64,000 bases of DNA, taken from positions 22,816,001 through 22,880,000 of the forward strand of contig CM060733.1 in assembly GCA_030704615.1 (NCBI GenBank). Direction: 5' to 3'. Numbering within the stretch: position 1 is the first letter of the stretch; each line of letters opens with the position of its first letter. This DNA is from Takakia lepidozioides (lineage: Eukaryota > Streptophyta > Takakiopsida > Takakiales > Takakiaceae). Positions 9,809 through 20,444 of the stretch are shown here, in pieces. The notes under the pieces were generated by a model that saw only the letters and a program-made list of their open reading frames with translations, did no database searches and had not been told where the DNA came from. The translations under genes and the position numbers were made by a program.

Positions 9809-12265
9809 ATGCTTTGTGCACTACAGGCATTTCTTCAATTGTTACAGCCAAAATATTTCTGTGGGTCTAGAATGAAGAGAGTGAGAGGAATGGAGGAAAT
9901 CAGGATGAAGAGCACCACAATTCTGCAGAAACAAACGATTGCTACCCCACAGGCGATACAGATACTGAAGGAGCTGAGATTGCAAGGATTGCAAAGCAAA
10001 GATTGGACATTTCACCATAGACAGTATATGTTACAATTCTTACAGAACTTTGAGCCAAGGACATGAGCAACAACGGTGAAGGGAGTTGAATTAGTAATTA
10101 CTCCCCTATACCTACAGCAATTGTTTCGATTGCCAGCAGGCCAGGTGCATGTGGAGGAGCACAGGGCAAGACTGCAAATAAGGGACTTATTCCAAGAATG
10201 GAGTTTCTTTAAAACTCAGGGTTATGCTTGTACCAAGGCCGTGTACCCAGGGCTTAAGGAGGTAGGCCAGGTATTGAACGTTCTGTTTGCCATGAAACAG
10301 AACCAACAGTATTTGAGCAGATCCTTCACAGAGGAAATACTCAAAGCCCTGAGAGGAGAAGAGGTAGAATGGGCGGACATAATGTACAACGCACTGATAG
10401 AGGAGATGAAAAGATTACAGGGTACTGCCGCAAAGTCTCATATCATAGTGTCTGGCCCAATCATTACTCAAATAATTCTTGATTCTGGCATCCTTGATGC
10501 TCGAGAAATAAAGGAGATGGGAGTGTTTGAGCCAGAAACCACTGCAATGGAAGAGCAAGGCTCTTCACACAGTGAGAGTGGAATGGCAGGGCAACACGAG
10601 AATAAGAGACAGAGGCGGGGAAAGACTGTAGTGGCGGATCCACTGGCTTCACGGAATCCGCACGATAATGTTTCCCAAGTTTTTGTGCAGGAAGGGGCAT
10701 AGCAGCACAGAGAACTGCTATTACTAGAAGCAGGACCTTCAGAGAGGGAAGAGGAAGTTACTTCAGTATCACAGCCATCGCAGCCAGATGATCGGCTTGT
10801 CACAAGGTTACAAGTTGTCCATGCAGCTCAACCAGAAATAATTGATTTGGAAAAAGAAGGGTTAGATATTCCAACTACAGAACAGATAGTGGCAGAAATT
10901 GAGAAGGGGGACCTTCTCTATGAATATTCTGGTCTGGTCAAGGAGACAGAGATTCCAGAGGTGCAACAGTTGCCCAAGGAAAATCCTGAGGTGCATATAA
11001 TGCACACACCTGTGTCGGAGGTGCCACAGGTAGAATGTCAAGACACTGCAGCACCAGTGATGGATGAAGTAGTTCAGGAAGAAAATCTGGTGGGACAATG
11101 GCCTGAGTGGTTCGTGAGACATCACACTATTGAGGATCAGGGAGAACAGTCGCAAGCTCACCATGATGACCCTCAACAGGCAATGCTTATGAGTTCCATA
11201 GGCAGGACACTTAATTTGTTGGGGACTTATGTCAAATCCCATGTTCCAACTACCCAATTGACAGCCTTGAGAGAGGAACTCAGGAAAGAGTTTGAGGCTC
11301 GACTAGCCACTGAGTGTGCAAACAAGGTCGATGAAGAGGTCACTCTCAAAATGCAGCAAGACTTGGAGAATACAGAAGCGGCTTTGCAATTGGCCAAGGA
11401 ACAATTGATTGAGGCAAGCCTCGCGCAAGACCAATTGCACAAAGCACATAAGCAACAGCTATACCAAATGCAGGTGAAGCATGAAAGCAAGTTGCAAGAA
11501 GTGAATGCACTACATACGGAGTTGCAGACAGTGCATGACGGGATGGCCATACAATGTGCTACACTTACAACTATGTTTGACCAATCTACAAAAGAAATAA
11601 ACAGTCAAGCAGAAAAATGTATGAAGGCAGAAGCAGAGAATGTTGAGCAAATGAAACTCATTGTCGATATGAAGAATACAATTTGTCGCAATGAGGATAC
11701 TTTCAAGCAATACAGGCAAATTGAAGCTGATCAAGAGAGGCACATCCTGAAGTTGCAACAAACGATCATGGCCAATAGAAATGAAATCTCGGTCACTAAC
11801 AAGGCTTGGAAGGAAGCCAATAATCTACTTGCTGCCTATGCGAATTTGGTTGAACCTCATGCAAAGCGCATGAAGGCTTTACAACAGCAATTGGATGTGT
11901 ACAAACTAAGAGAGGAGCACACTCTCAGAAGAACCACAAGCAACTTGGTGGATAACCACCTTATGCAGGTCTGGTTAGCACAAGGGCCAGTGGAGGGCAA
12001 AGCACCACGAAAGCTCACCCAAAGCGAGATGAATGAGCTCAAACTGCAAGTGCAGAACATTGCCACAATTACTATAGACAATGTCTATAGTAGGATAGCG
12101 GAGTTACAAGAGGATGTAGACGGACTGCAGACTCAAGTGGAGGACCTCACTTCAAATATCGACAAAAGAGTCTATATACCTGAGGAACAGCTAATGGCTT
12201 CTTATTTACAAGCCAGAACTTTGCTTTTCAGTCTTCTTCACAGGAGGTGCAGGAGATGCCAATGA
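9809..12265 (+). pseudogene. Additional retroelement ORF downstream of pol, coiled-coil rich
   Basis: One reading frame continues through two stops (TGA at 10064-10066 and TAG at 10700-10702) for about 820 codons. The first third (about 10070-10500) contains VITPLYLQQLF and later IIVSGPIITQIIL. This loosely resembles the domain often annotated as a plant transposon protein next to LTR-element pol genes; that link is tentative. The section from about 11270 to 12200 is a long predicted coiled coil rich in Gln, Glu and Lys with regular leucine spacing. No signal peptide or membrane segment is seen, so an envelope-like role has no support. A frame change near 12220 leads into the next ORF. Confidence 0.6.
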
Positions 12266-13424
12266 TACAAGAGCCAGTGCCACCAGCACCACAACAAGTC
12301 ACTGTGCCAATAGCTGACCCTGTTGTTACTACAACCACACCACAGCCACCACAGTCTGAGGTATGGGGCAATGCTGCTTTTAACCCACCTAAAACTCCAG
12401 CTGCGAGGGAATACAGTAGGGCTATGATTATGCCCTTCAACCAAATTCCCATCATGTTGGATTTGGCTTGGAAAGAATTTAGTCATCCGCAATCATTGAC
12501 ACATTACTACCAAATCATGCGCATTTGGCTGCCAGTGGCAACAAGGACTAAAGTTCTTCCCAACAATCGACCAATTGAGGATCATCACTTTGCACAATAC
12601 TGGCATGAGGCAGGTACAATGTTGAAGGAATTAATTGCCTTCCAAGTTGTACATGGATTCATTTATACCAAGACCAAGGAAGTAGCGAGTATTGTCATGG
12701 GATGCGGGTTATACTACGCTGCTTGTTTTCTGGTACGTTATCACATTGAGCAGCAAAAGATGCAATCGCGCTTTCTGAGTTATTCCAGTGGGGATCATTG
12801 GGTCTTACCTTCAGTGCCACCTCATATGTACCTATATGAGGCAAAAGTTATGATACAAAAGGATTCTCAAATTCGTTCATGGTTTCATGCGGCCTGGAAT
12901 AATTTGTCAACACAAAAATTCGGCATTGATGATATTTTCTATAAGGGACATGTGGCATGGAAATACTTGCACAATTCACAAGTCATTGGTACCCCACTCA
13001 CCTGGACAGACAAGGAGCTCAGTGTCTTCACCAATTTTGCCGTTCAGCGTTTACAGCAAGTTTTAAAATATAAACTTCCAGACATGGTAGGACAACATTG
13101 TATGCCCCAGAGGATTCCACAAAAAGTTCGACAATCAAAACACCTGAGAGGCGATGAGGTTCTGATACAACTGTTTCTTCAGCGGATTCTTTTGACATGG
13201 GAGAAGACTATGCAATTCAGATGGTAGAGAAGAAGCGATGGGGGTCTCCTATGCCTGAAAGGTTACCTCGATATCAGCCTCCAGAGGGCCTCACTTATCC
13301 GGGTAGTGTTCAATCATCTCCGTCAACCAGTGACCGACCTCGGGCTCGTACACACAGTCCGCCACGAAACTCTCAACGTCAGAAAGGTGTTCGCTCACAA
13401 AGGTTTGCCAATCCCAATCAATAA
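12247..13424 (+). pseudogene. Continuation of the extra retroelement ORF, globular C-terminal part
   Basis: After a proline-rich linker (PVPPAPQQ) a globular-looking, aromatic-rich region follows, with motifs such as HYYQIMRIWLPV and WKYLHNSQVIG. A one-base frame change near 13190 leads into a basic Pro/Ser/Arg-rich tail ending in a stop at 13424. I recognise no known domain. The smooth transition of composition across both frame changes argues that 9809-13424 was once a single protein of about 1,200 residues. Confidence 0.5.
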
Positions 13425-13446
13425 ACCGTGAGGACACGGCTTTTTG

Positions 13447-13460
13447 AGAGACGAAGGGGT
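13447..13460 (+). promoter_or_regulatory. Polypurine tract of the gypsy element
   Basis: AGAGACGAAGGGG lies directly before the TGTTAG start of the 3' LTR. This is the usual position and composition of the plus-strand priming site. Confidence 0.75.
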
Positions 13461-13462
13461 AA

Positions 13463-14302
13463 TGTTAGAGGACTGTCTGGGACTTAGACACTTATACGGG
13501 ATCTATGGGGTACCCTTAATTTTTGCACAGACTGAGACCAACAGGAGCCTTAGGGGTGACAGCAGCACACTTTAGAGGGGGGTTACACAGCCGTCACAGC
13601 CAACATAGCCCGACACAGCCCGACACAGTAACACAGCCAGTCACAGCCCAACACAGCTCGACACAGCCACACAGCTTCGCACAGCCCGACACAGCCCGAC
13701 ACAGCAACACAGCCAGTCACAGCCCGACACAACCCGACACAGCCACACAGCCAGTCACAGCCCGTCACAGTTTCACACAGCCAGTCACAGCTTGACACAG
13801 CTGTCACGACCATAGGGAACGGATAGCAGGACAGGGAACGACTGAGGGGAACAACATCTACGAATGGAACATGTAGTTCAAGGGTGACGGTTAGTGAGGG
13901 AAACGGTTAGAACAACGGGTAGGAAAATAAAGCGAGGAGCGAGGACAGGAGGAGAATCACTTTTTCTTGACATGACTTGGCCAGGGGACTTCGGACAGCA
14001 CGGGGGGAAATGAGGCAGAGAGCGTATCTCTGAGCAGAAAGAGGGAGAGCACGGAGTAGGAGAAGTGACGATCTGTTGTTACTTGATGAATGCAAGCTAT
14101 AGAATTGTAATGTAGAGTAGATTAGAGACACCATGGCTTCAGCCTGATACTTGATAGATATTAATCTGATACACACTTCATACTCACACTGTGTAGAGAG
14201 ATCTGAGTGAAGCTGTGGAATGAATGGATGAGTTGATGGAATCCGATAGATTGATGAAGCAAACTGATACTTAATTATCAATAGTAAGGTAGCTAGCTAA
14301 CA
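13463..14302 (+). repeat. 3' LTR of the gypsy element, 840 bp
   Basis: It starts TGTTAG and ends CTAACA, a 6-bp inverted terminal match, and is preceded by a polypurine tract. The 5' LTR is outside the window, so the end is supported by the inverted match only. TGAAT follows as the possible 5-bp host duplication. An internal ACACAGCC satellite occupies 13590-13800. Confidence 0.72.
13590..13800. repeat. ACACAGCCCGAC tandem repeat inside the LTR
   Basis: About 18 copies of an 11-12-bp unit, mostly ACACAGCCCG or ACACAGCCAGTC, are present. The same core occurs in the coding tail at 8985-9165. Confidence 0.88.
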
Positions 14303-14487
14303 TGAATGCGGAAAGGAAAACAAATAGGAAACACCCCCATGATACACTAGCTGTAGGTCATGACTGATTGTTCTGAGCGGGCTGAGTACTTAGAGATTTC
14401 CAACTCTTCTATCTTGGAGTTTCCGCCTCGGATAGCGAAGGGATGGGTGAGTAAAAGCCGCGCGACAAGAGTGACTGAGTAGCAACT

Positions 14488-16880
14488 GCTCAGTCACTCC
14501 CCCCCCCCCCACCTTTTTGTTTTTTCTTTGTTGCCCCCTCTCTCCCTCTCTCTCCCTCTCTCTCCCTCTGGAATGGGTTTATGGAATTGTCGTCCCGACT
14601 TCCATCTTTGAGAAAATTGAAAAACTTAAAAAATTGGGTTGCAAGGAATTTTGGATGTTTTTTCATCCAAAATACAAATCTTTCCCTAGTGAAACATTTC
14701 TTCACTAAATACCTGTGAGGTGCAAAACTCCCGTCAGTCAATCCAACCTGGATGAAAAAATGACTTCATCTGACAGGACCTAAATACGGGGCAAGACATG
14801 TATAAACCCCCGATGTTTTTCGTCTAACCTAGATGAAATACGAATTGCATCCGTGGAGTTCAAGACGGGATGAACGCACGATGTCTTTCATCTTCCGCGA
14901 ATGAGAAACGGACAACGTCCATCGGGCGTACAGGCTGGCGTATGTTTTTCATCCTGAGAAGGATGAATGATGGGCTAGATAGGGGAAAACTCTGCGCAAC
15001 CCTAATGTCTCTCTTTTTGCGCTGCGAGAGCACGCGCGATGGCGGCTTGGGTGGAGCGATGGTGCTCGTGCTGCAGATACCTTGAGTGTTTATGGCTCCT
15101 GTGAGCGCCGCCTAGGCGGGCTCTTTAAGGCAATGATGGTGGCTTAGAGATGAGGGAAGATTCACTGTCTCAGTTGTCTGTTTTTTTGCTGCACAAGGGA
15201 ACCGCGACAGTGATGGCGGAGGTACCACCTGCATGCTTATGACATTTCCCTAGGAGCCCTCCTCTGGATCTTTGATGAATGACGACATCTTGGTAGAACA
15301 AAGAAGTCTCTCTCCCTCCATTTATAAACCCTACCTTTTGAGACCAAGCTCTTTTTTCTTGTGCTTGGCAAGACTTTGCTTTGGTTAAGGTAGCAGTGTT
15401 GTGGTGCTGGCGGAGTCCTCCCTGCACGGTTAGGCTTGTGGAGAGATGACAACTCTCCCCCAAACAGTAAAAAAATGTTTTTTTTTTTTTTTTTTTTTTT
15501 TTCTGTTTAATTTGCTTCTCTACTTTCTTTGGCATTCTATGCGCTTAGATTGAAGTGTATTTGACCTCAATAGCAAGTGTGGAAGCCTGCTACTCACCTC
15601 GTGCATCCTCACTAACTCATAACGCGTTGTGGTTGTTTTTGGGACGGGCACAGGTGAGGGCTTCCACTTAATATTCTGATGTCTAGGTGCTGCTGGATGC
15701 CAAGTGGGATTGTAGAGCCGGGGAAGGAATCGCTTGCCAGGGACTCATCTTAAAATGCTGAAAAACTAAACTACTCTATGGTTTTTCTTGATCCTACCTC
15801 TTTCCTTCCTTGATTTTTCAAGAACAAGTGTAATGCTTTCTACAATGGGCTATTTCGGCCCAACCAGTGGAAAACCTCTGTTATGTGGTGACAGCCTGGT
15901 TTATGATGGCTTGTGTGAGAGACACACATATGTTTTCCAGGCCCCCCTTTGCTTACCTTATGGTAGTTGGAAACAAATTGAGAGGCTGCAAGGAACTATT
16001 TGCTGCAGCTACTCGGGTACCTATGTTGGTATAAGGCCCTTGTTATGTTCCAACCCAGATGGCTTTGTATGAGCTAGATGCTTAAGCCAGGGTATGGTGA
16101 AGTTGCTGCCTGCGGCTATTCGTCTGACACTGAAATATGGCAGTAATATAAATGGTAACTGGTTTTTGAGGCAGCCAGGGTGGTCAAGTGGAAATACCCC
16201 CTGGACATGGTGTAATGACATGGTCAAATGTGGAATGATGTGAAGGGTGTACTGACAGTATCATATACTGTCATAGGATGTGTGTGCAGTCCTTTATATT
16301 TACCTTGTTGTGTCATGAACTTTGATTTTCAGCTATAGCAAGAAATAAAGGTATAGGGGTATTCTGGAAAACTTACCAGACATATCCACCTCCCCTGTGG
16401 GGGTAAGCTGTGCGGCAGACCAGTCTAAACAAATATTGGCAAGGCAAGGTATTTAAATCTGTAATATCCAGGTGTTCCTTTCTTTTTTAAGAAAACCCTC
16501 CATGACACCCATGGGGTTTTAGTAAGTATGCTTGGATTACAGCTTGCAGATTGTAAATCTGTATGATTATTTGACCTGCACCACATCAAGGCCAAAGTAT
16601 GGCCAAGTACCCGCCACCCCACCCAGACCTCTGAATGTGTATCATGATCATGACTGGTGGTCAATCAACATCAGTGCCATACTCTTTGGGTTATGAATAA
16701 TACTGACATTAACACATTACTGTGCATGGATGTAATTCTGGATTTTCTAAGCTTGGTGATTGATGGATGGTACCAGTGTTAAGTGGCTGATATGTTTGAT
16801 TATTCTTTCATGACAATGACCCTAGGGGTCATGTCTTTGTCTTGACATGACAAAAAGTATCTTCCCTCTCTCTTTTTAAC
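14488..16880 (+). repeat. Left long inverted repeat arm
   Basis: The arm includes a C-tract, a CT-rich microsatellite (14530-14572), several CATCC-containing boxes (14745-14960) and a T-tract at 15478-15502. No gene was found. Its counterpart is 20445-22788. Confidence 0.72.
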
Positions 16881-16889
16881 TTTTTCTGC

Positions 16890-17100
16890 AGGGGGGTCAA
16901 CTCTGAGGTTAAGAAAACCATGCTTTGTCGCATTATTAGACCTACCTTGGAGTACGGATCTGCAATATGGGTTGATAAATCTGACTTAGAGGTTGTAGTG
17001 TCCAAAGCCATGTCACGGTGTACACCACAGGAAAATGACACATCCCTTTGGACATGCATGAATCACATTGTAACTAAGCCCGAGCTTTCATATCATGGTT
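16890..17100 (+). pseudogene. LINE reverse transcriptase fragment
   Basis: The translation RIIRPTLEYGSAIW is the characteristic segment just after the reverse transcriptase core in many non-LTR retrotransposons. The fragment is short and ends in a stop after about 60 codons. It lies inside the inverted-repeat element and probably belonged with the zinc-finger tail fragment at 19849-20379. Confidence 0.6.
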
Positions 17101-17138
17101 GAGGCTTTGTAATCTGTTGATGGCAATGTGTTGGCGGT

Positions 17139-17158
17139 GGGGGGGGGGGGGGGGGGGA
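17139..17158 (+). repeat. Poly-G tract, about 20 bases
   Basis: This uninterrupted G run lies in the core of the inverted-repeat element. Its length is probably uncertain because of sequencing. Confidence 0.85.
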
Positions 17159-17386
17159 ATTGACCTTTTCAGGATACATAGCAGCTCATTTGTGAATGCT
17201 GATGACTCACGGTGAGTCCGGCAGGCATTCAACAAAACCAAGGTGGCAGACAAACGATCTATGGTGCTCCCAACATATAATGGTGTCTTTGGCGCATCCT
17301 GGAACTTAAGATAGTTAGGGTCAATGTTGGGGGCATCGTCCTCTTGCCATCCATCCTCCTCTGAGGAAGAGTCACCTTGTCGACCA

Positions 17387-18010
17387 TCATGAATTGGTAC
17401 CCCATCCTGACTTCCTTCCCCTTCCCCCCCCCCCTATGGCTCCTTCAAGCGCTGGTCTACCTTCCAGTCTCAGGTTAGATCGAGCAAGTTCGGCAGCCTC
17501 GTCTCCAAGGCGGAATGCCTCACTCAACATCCTTATCCCATCCATTTGCATGTCATTATCCAGTTGTGGGGTGTTGTAATGCTGCCCAAAGTAGGCAGCA
17601 TTCCAGTCTTCATCTGAAGAGTCCCCTTCATCACTTGGGTGCTTTACCCTTAGTCTGGGGTCCCTACCTTCAACTGCAAGGTGTCTTTGGACCACCCACC
17701 TCAATATCTTAACCCCCCCATGGCAAACTCTGCACGGACAACGAACCTTTCTGCGTCCCAACGCATTGGCACGATGCTCCTCATTGGCACGATGCTCCTC
17801 TCGTTGCCACAACTTTTCATCTCGCTTGCGTATCCTCCTAGGGTCAGAAATGCTTTCCCAACTCCCTGCTGGGCCGCGCGTGACCCTGCTCTTCAGAGGC
17901 GGAGTGCTCGGATTCAAGAGAGTGCCATGGGAGGCAACGACCGACGTCCTGTGGTGGAGTCTGACGATTCGGAGAAGAGTTTCGATAGTGAGGCGGATAG
18001 ATTGTTCCAA
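17387..18010 (-). pseudogene. CACTA-like transposase-associated zinc-binding fragment
   Basis: The minus-strand frame contains RCPCRVCHGG followed by VVQRHLAVEG. This resembles the CPC-x2-C ... HL...G pattern of the transposase-associated domain at the N-terminus of plant CACTA (TNP2-like) transposases. The preceding part is basic and repeats the segment EEHRAN. After the motif come an acidic stretch (SDEGDSSDEDW) and a glycine-rich end. No transposase catalytic core is found nearby, so this is a fragment or a diverged accessory ORF. Confidence 0.45.
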
Positions 18011-18539
18011 GCAGATGAGGCCGACGACTGGGAGGAATCAAGCGCAGAGGCAGAACCCCCATCCCCGAAATGGGTGAATGCGTTTTCCACCAAGATGCCA
18101 CGATAAAACCGATGCTAGTTTTTGCTCTCTCTCCCACTCTGTTTCTTGTGTCCTTATCATTTGCATTCATTTGTTTCATGCCCAAATTCTTGGTTACCTG
18201 GTTAGTGTTGTCCTGAACGAGAGGGACGAGGGTTATGTCTTGTAGAGATTACCAAAATGTATGTTACTTCATGATGAGAAATGCAGGAAAGGAAGATTAG
18301 AGTTGCAGATTGCGCCACTGAAACCCCAAGTTCGACAGAAGTCTCAGCCTGTGACATATGGGCATTTCACGCCCACAAACTTCAAGGAGTTTTGGGTCAG
18401 CCTTTAACCTCCACAGTTACGAGTCCTTCAAGTACAGACTTTGTGATCTTGTAGGATCGTGCAAAACGACAGAAGGGCTGTAGTTCAAAGACCCCTAAAT
18501 CCATGCAGCCCCAATCTCTCCTGGTGGCCAAGGCTGGTT

Positions 18540-19328
18540 GTATGGGACTGTCAGGCAGATGTACCCTGTATCATCATCATCCTTCCAGCAGCCTGCATCA
18601 GGAGGCAATTACAACCAACAGCCTCAGTACATACAGAGTCCCCAAAGCCCACAGACAGGTAATTTCAACCAGCCCCCCCCCCCATGCCGGGTTACTTGAA
18701 CCCATACTCGAACTTGCCACCCTCACAACAGCCCCCTTTCCAGGGTGCTCCGGTGCAGTTTGGAAACCAGCCTGGTTTTCACAACTTTGGGAGCAACAAC
18801 CAGCCTTCTGTGTTGCCGTTTCCTTGCCAACAACAACAGAGCCAACATGGTGGTGCAATGGGGCAAGATGCCCACCCAAATTGGGGGCTTGTGGGAGGAT
18901 AGGGTGCTGGACCTGTAGGTGATGCCGTCGTCAAGGACGAAGCAGTAGCAAAGGATGTACAGCCAGCGGTGGAGGGGGCAGCAGCAAAGGCGCGGAGGGC
19001 AGAGCTTCAACGGGAAGCAAGGAAAGACGATAAGGACTTGCAGGAGCAGTGGAAGCGCAGTGCCTCAGAAGGTCAGCCTGTCTACACAATTACTACTAAG
19101 ATAGGTGACATTGCGAAGGGGAAGTCGAAATGGCAAACAAAGATAAAAGGCCACGTGATACGCTGTCTTGACTTTGGGGCCAGGGGAATTAAACACCAGA
19201 ATGAGGATAAGATAAATTTCATTGTCAAGGAGATGCAAATTGAGTTCCGGTATGCACCATTTCCTCTGAAGGCAAACGCAGTTCGTACTTACATAATGAA
19301 TTTCATGAAGAGTGAGAGATCTCGCTAG
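18540..19328 (+). pseudogene. Gln/Pro-rich ORF with basic coiled-coil tail, unknown
   Basis: A frame with QPQYIQSPQSPQ and PPSQQPPFQGAP low-complexity sequence runs through one TAG at 18900-18902. It continues into AKARRAELQREARKDDKDLQEQ and a segment rich in Lys and Ile, ending at 19328. No domain is recognised. It is probably part of a transposon protein, given its position inside the inverted-repeat element. Confidence 0.4.
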
Positions 19329-19848
19329 AAGAGAGAGTGGACTGCACACAATCCCAGGCCCGATGATTGTCCTCCACACGCGTGGAAGAGCTTGGTGGGA
19401 TGGTGGTCATCGAAAGAGGGGCAGGAGGAGGCCGAAGACAGGGCTGCATCTCGTGCTGCAGAAAAAAATGGAAGCCACGTTGGACCCACAATCTTCAATC
19501 ACATCATCTCCATCCAGCCTCCTTCATCTCCACTATCAGGAAAAAATAAAAGGTGCTCCAAGCATGAAGCCCCAAACCTGAGTTATAAGTTAGATAGTCT
19601 TACCCTTGCACTTCGAGTCTCCGAGTATCCTTTGGGAGTTGTCAACGCTGCAGTTAAGGCCTGTATGGATGGGCTTCCTTCGCTTTCTTTCCCCTGTGTA
19701 CAGCCACAATAAGACCCATTAGGTGAACGCAGACATTGAAGTGGCAAAATTACAAATTGCGTCAACCCATGAAATATACATATAAGTCATCTTACCAATT
19801 TGGCTGTTGTCCTGATGAAAATGAAGTTAGGCAGAAACTTCCCTGAAC

Positions 19849-20379
19849 TTGTTTCCAGTCAGTGACATGGGGGAGGACATCTTGGATGACCTCAAGGGTC
19901 TACCCACTCTTGGCACTAGTCTGAAATTTAAACTCAGGGCAGGAAGCCTACCTTTGAACAACAAACAGAAGCAGAGAGGAAAAGGAGAGTGCAATTGCCC
20001 GTTGTGTGGGCAATCTGAAGACAGTACTCATTTTCTGATACACTGTCCGGGGTTCTCTCACCAAAGAGATGCTCTCTTCAAATCTATCAAGGGAATTGTG
20101 CCTGTACCTCTGTTTACCAACTTTGAAAGTCTCAAGGCTGAGCCAAAAGCCCAGGCCCTCCTGAGGCTTAGTTATTGGGCAAATCTCACACATCAGTTTG
20201 ATGCTTGTGTGAAGGGATTTCTAGAGGATATTTGGAAAACCCAGATTAATTCTATATATGAAGGTAAGTCTTACTACCAACGTCAGCCCCTGACAGAGGC
20301 AGGTTCTGTCCCTTTTGTTTCCGCTCAAACTGGGCGCAGGGTCAATGGCCACAAGGCTACGGCAAACAACGTCTTATGA
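19849..20379 (+). pseudogene. LINE C-terminal zinc-binding (zf-RVT-like) fragment
   Basis: LKFKLRAGSLPLNN is followed by CNCPLCGQSEDSTHFLIHCP, the CxxC...H...C pattern at the end of many non-LTR retrotransposon reverse transcriptases. The frame is open for 176 codons and ends at 20379. Decayed relatives are at 27475-27680 and 32030-32800. Confidence 0.65.
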
Positions 20380-20444
20380 GCACAATCTTTTAACTTTTTT
20401 CTGCACCCTCTCTCCCTTGTGGTTTGTTTACTTTTGTGAACAGC

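Larger units (their letters stand above)
8122..14302 (+). mobile_element. Ty3/gypsy LTR retrotransposon, 3' part, interrupted by element 1
   Basis: The visible order is the C-terminal half of integrase, an extra long ORF region, a polypurine tract, and a 3' LTR. The 5' LTR, gag, protease and reverse transcriptase are not present and would lie beyond the left end of element 1. The integrase frame is open right up to the element 1 terminal repeat, so element 1 was inserted into this retrotransposon. Confidence 0.85.
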
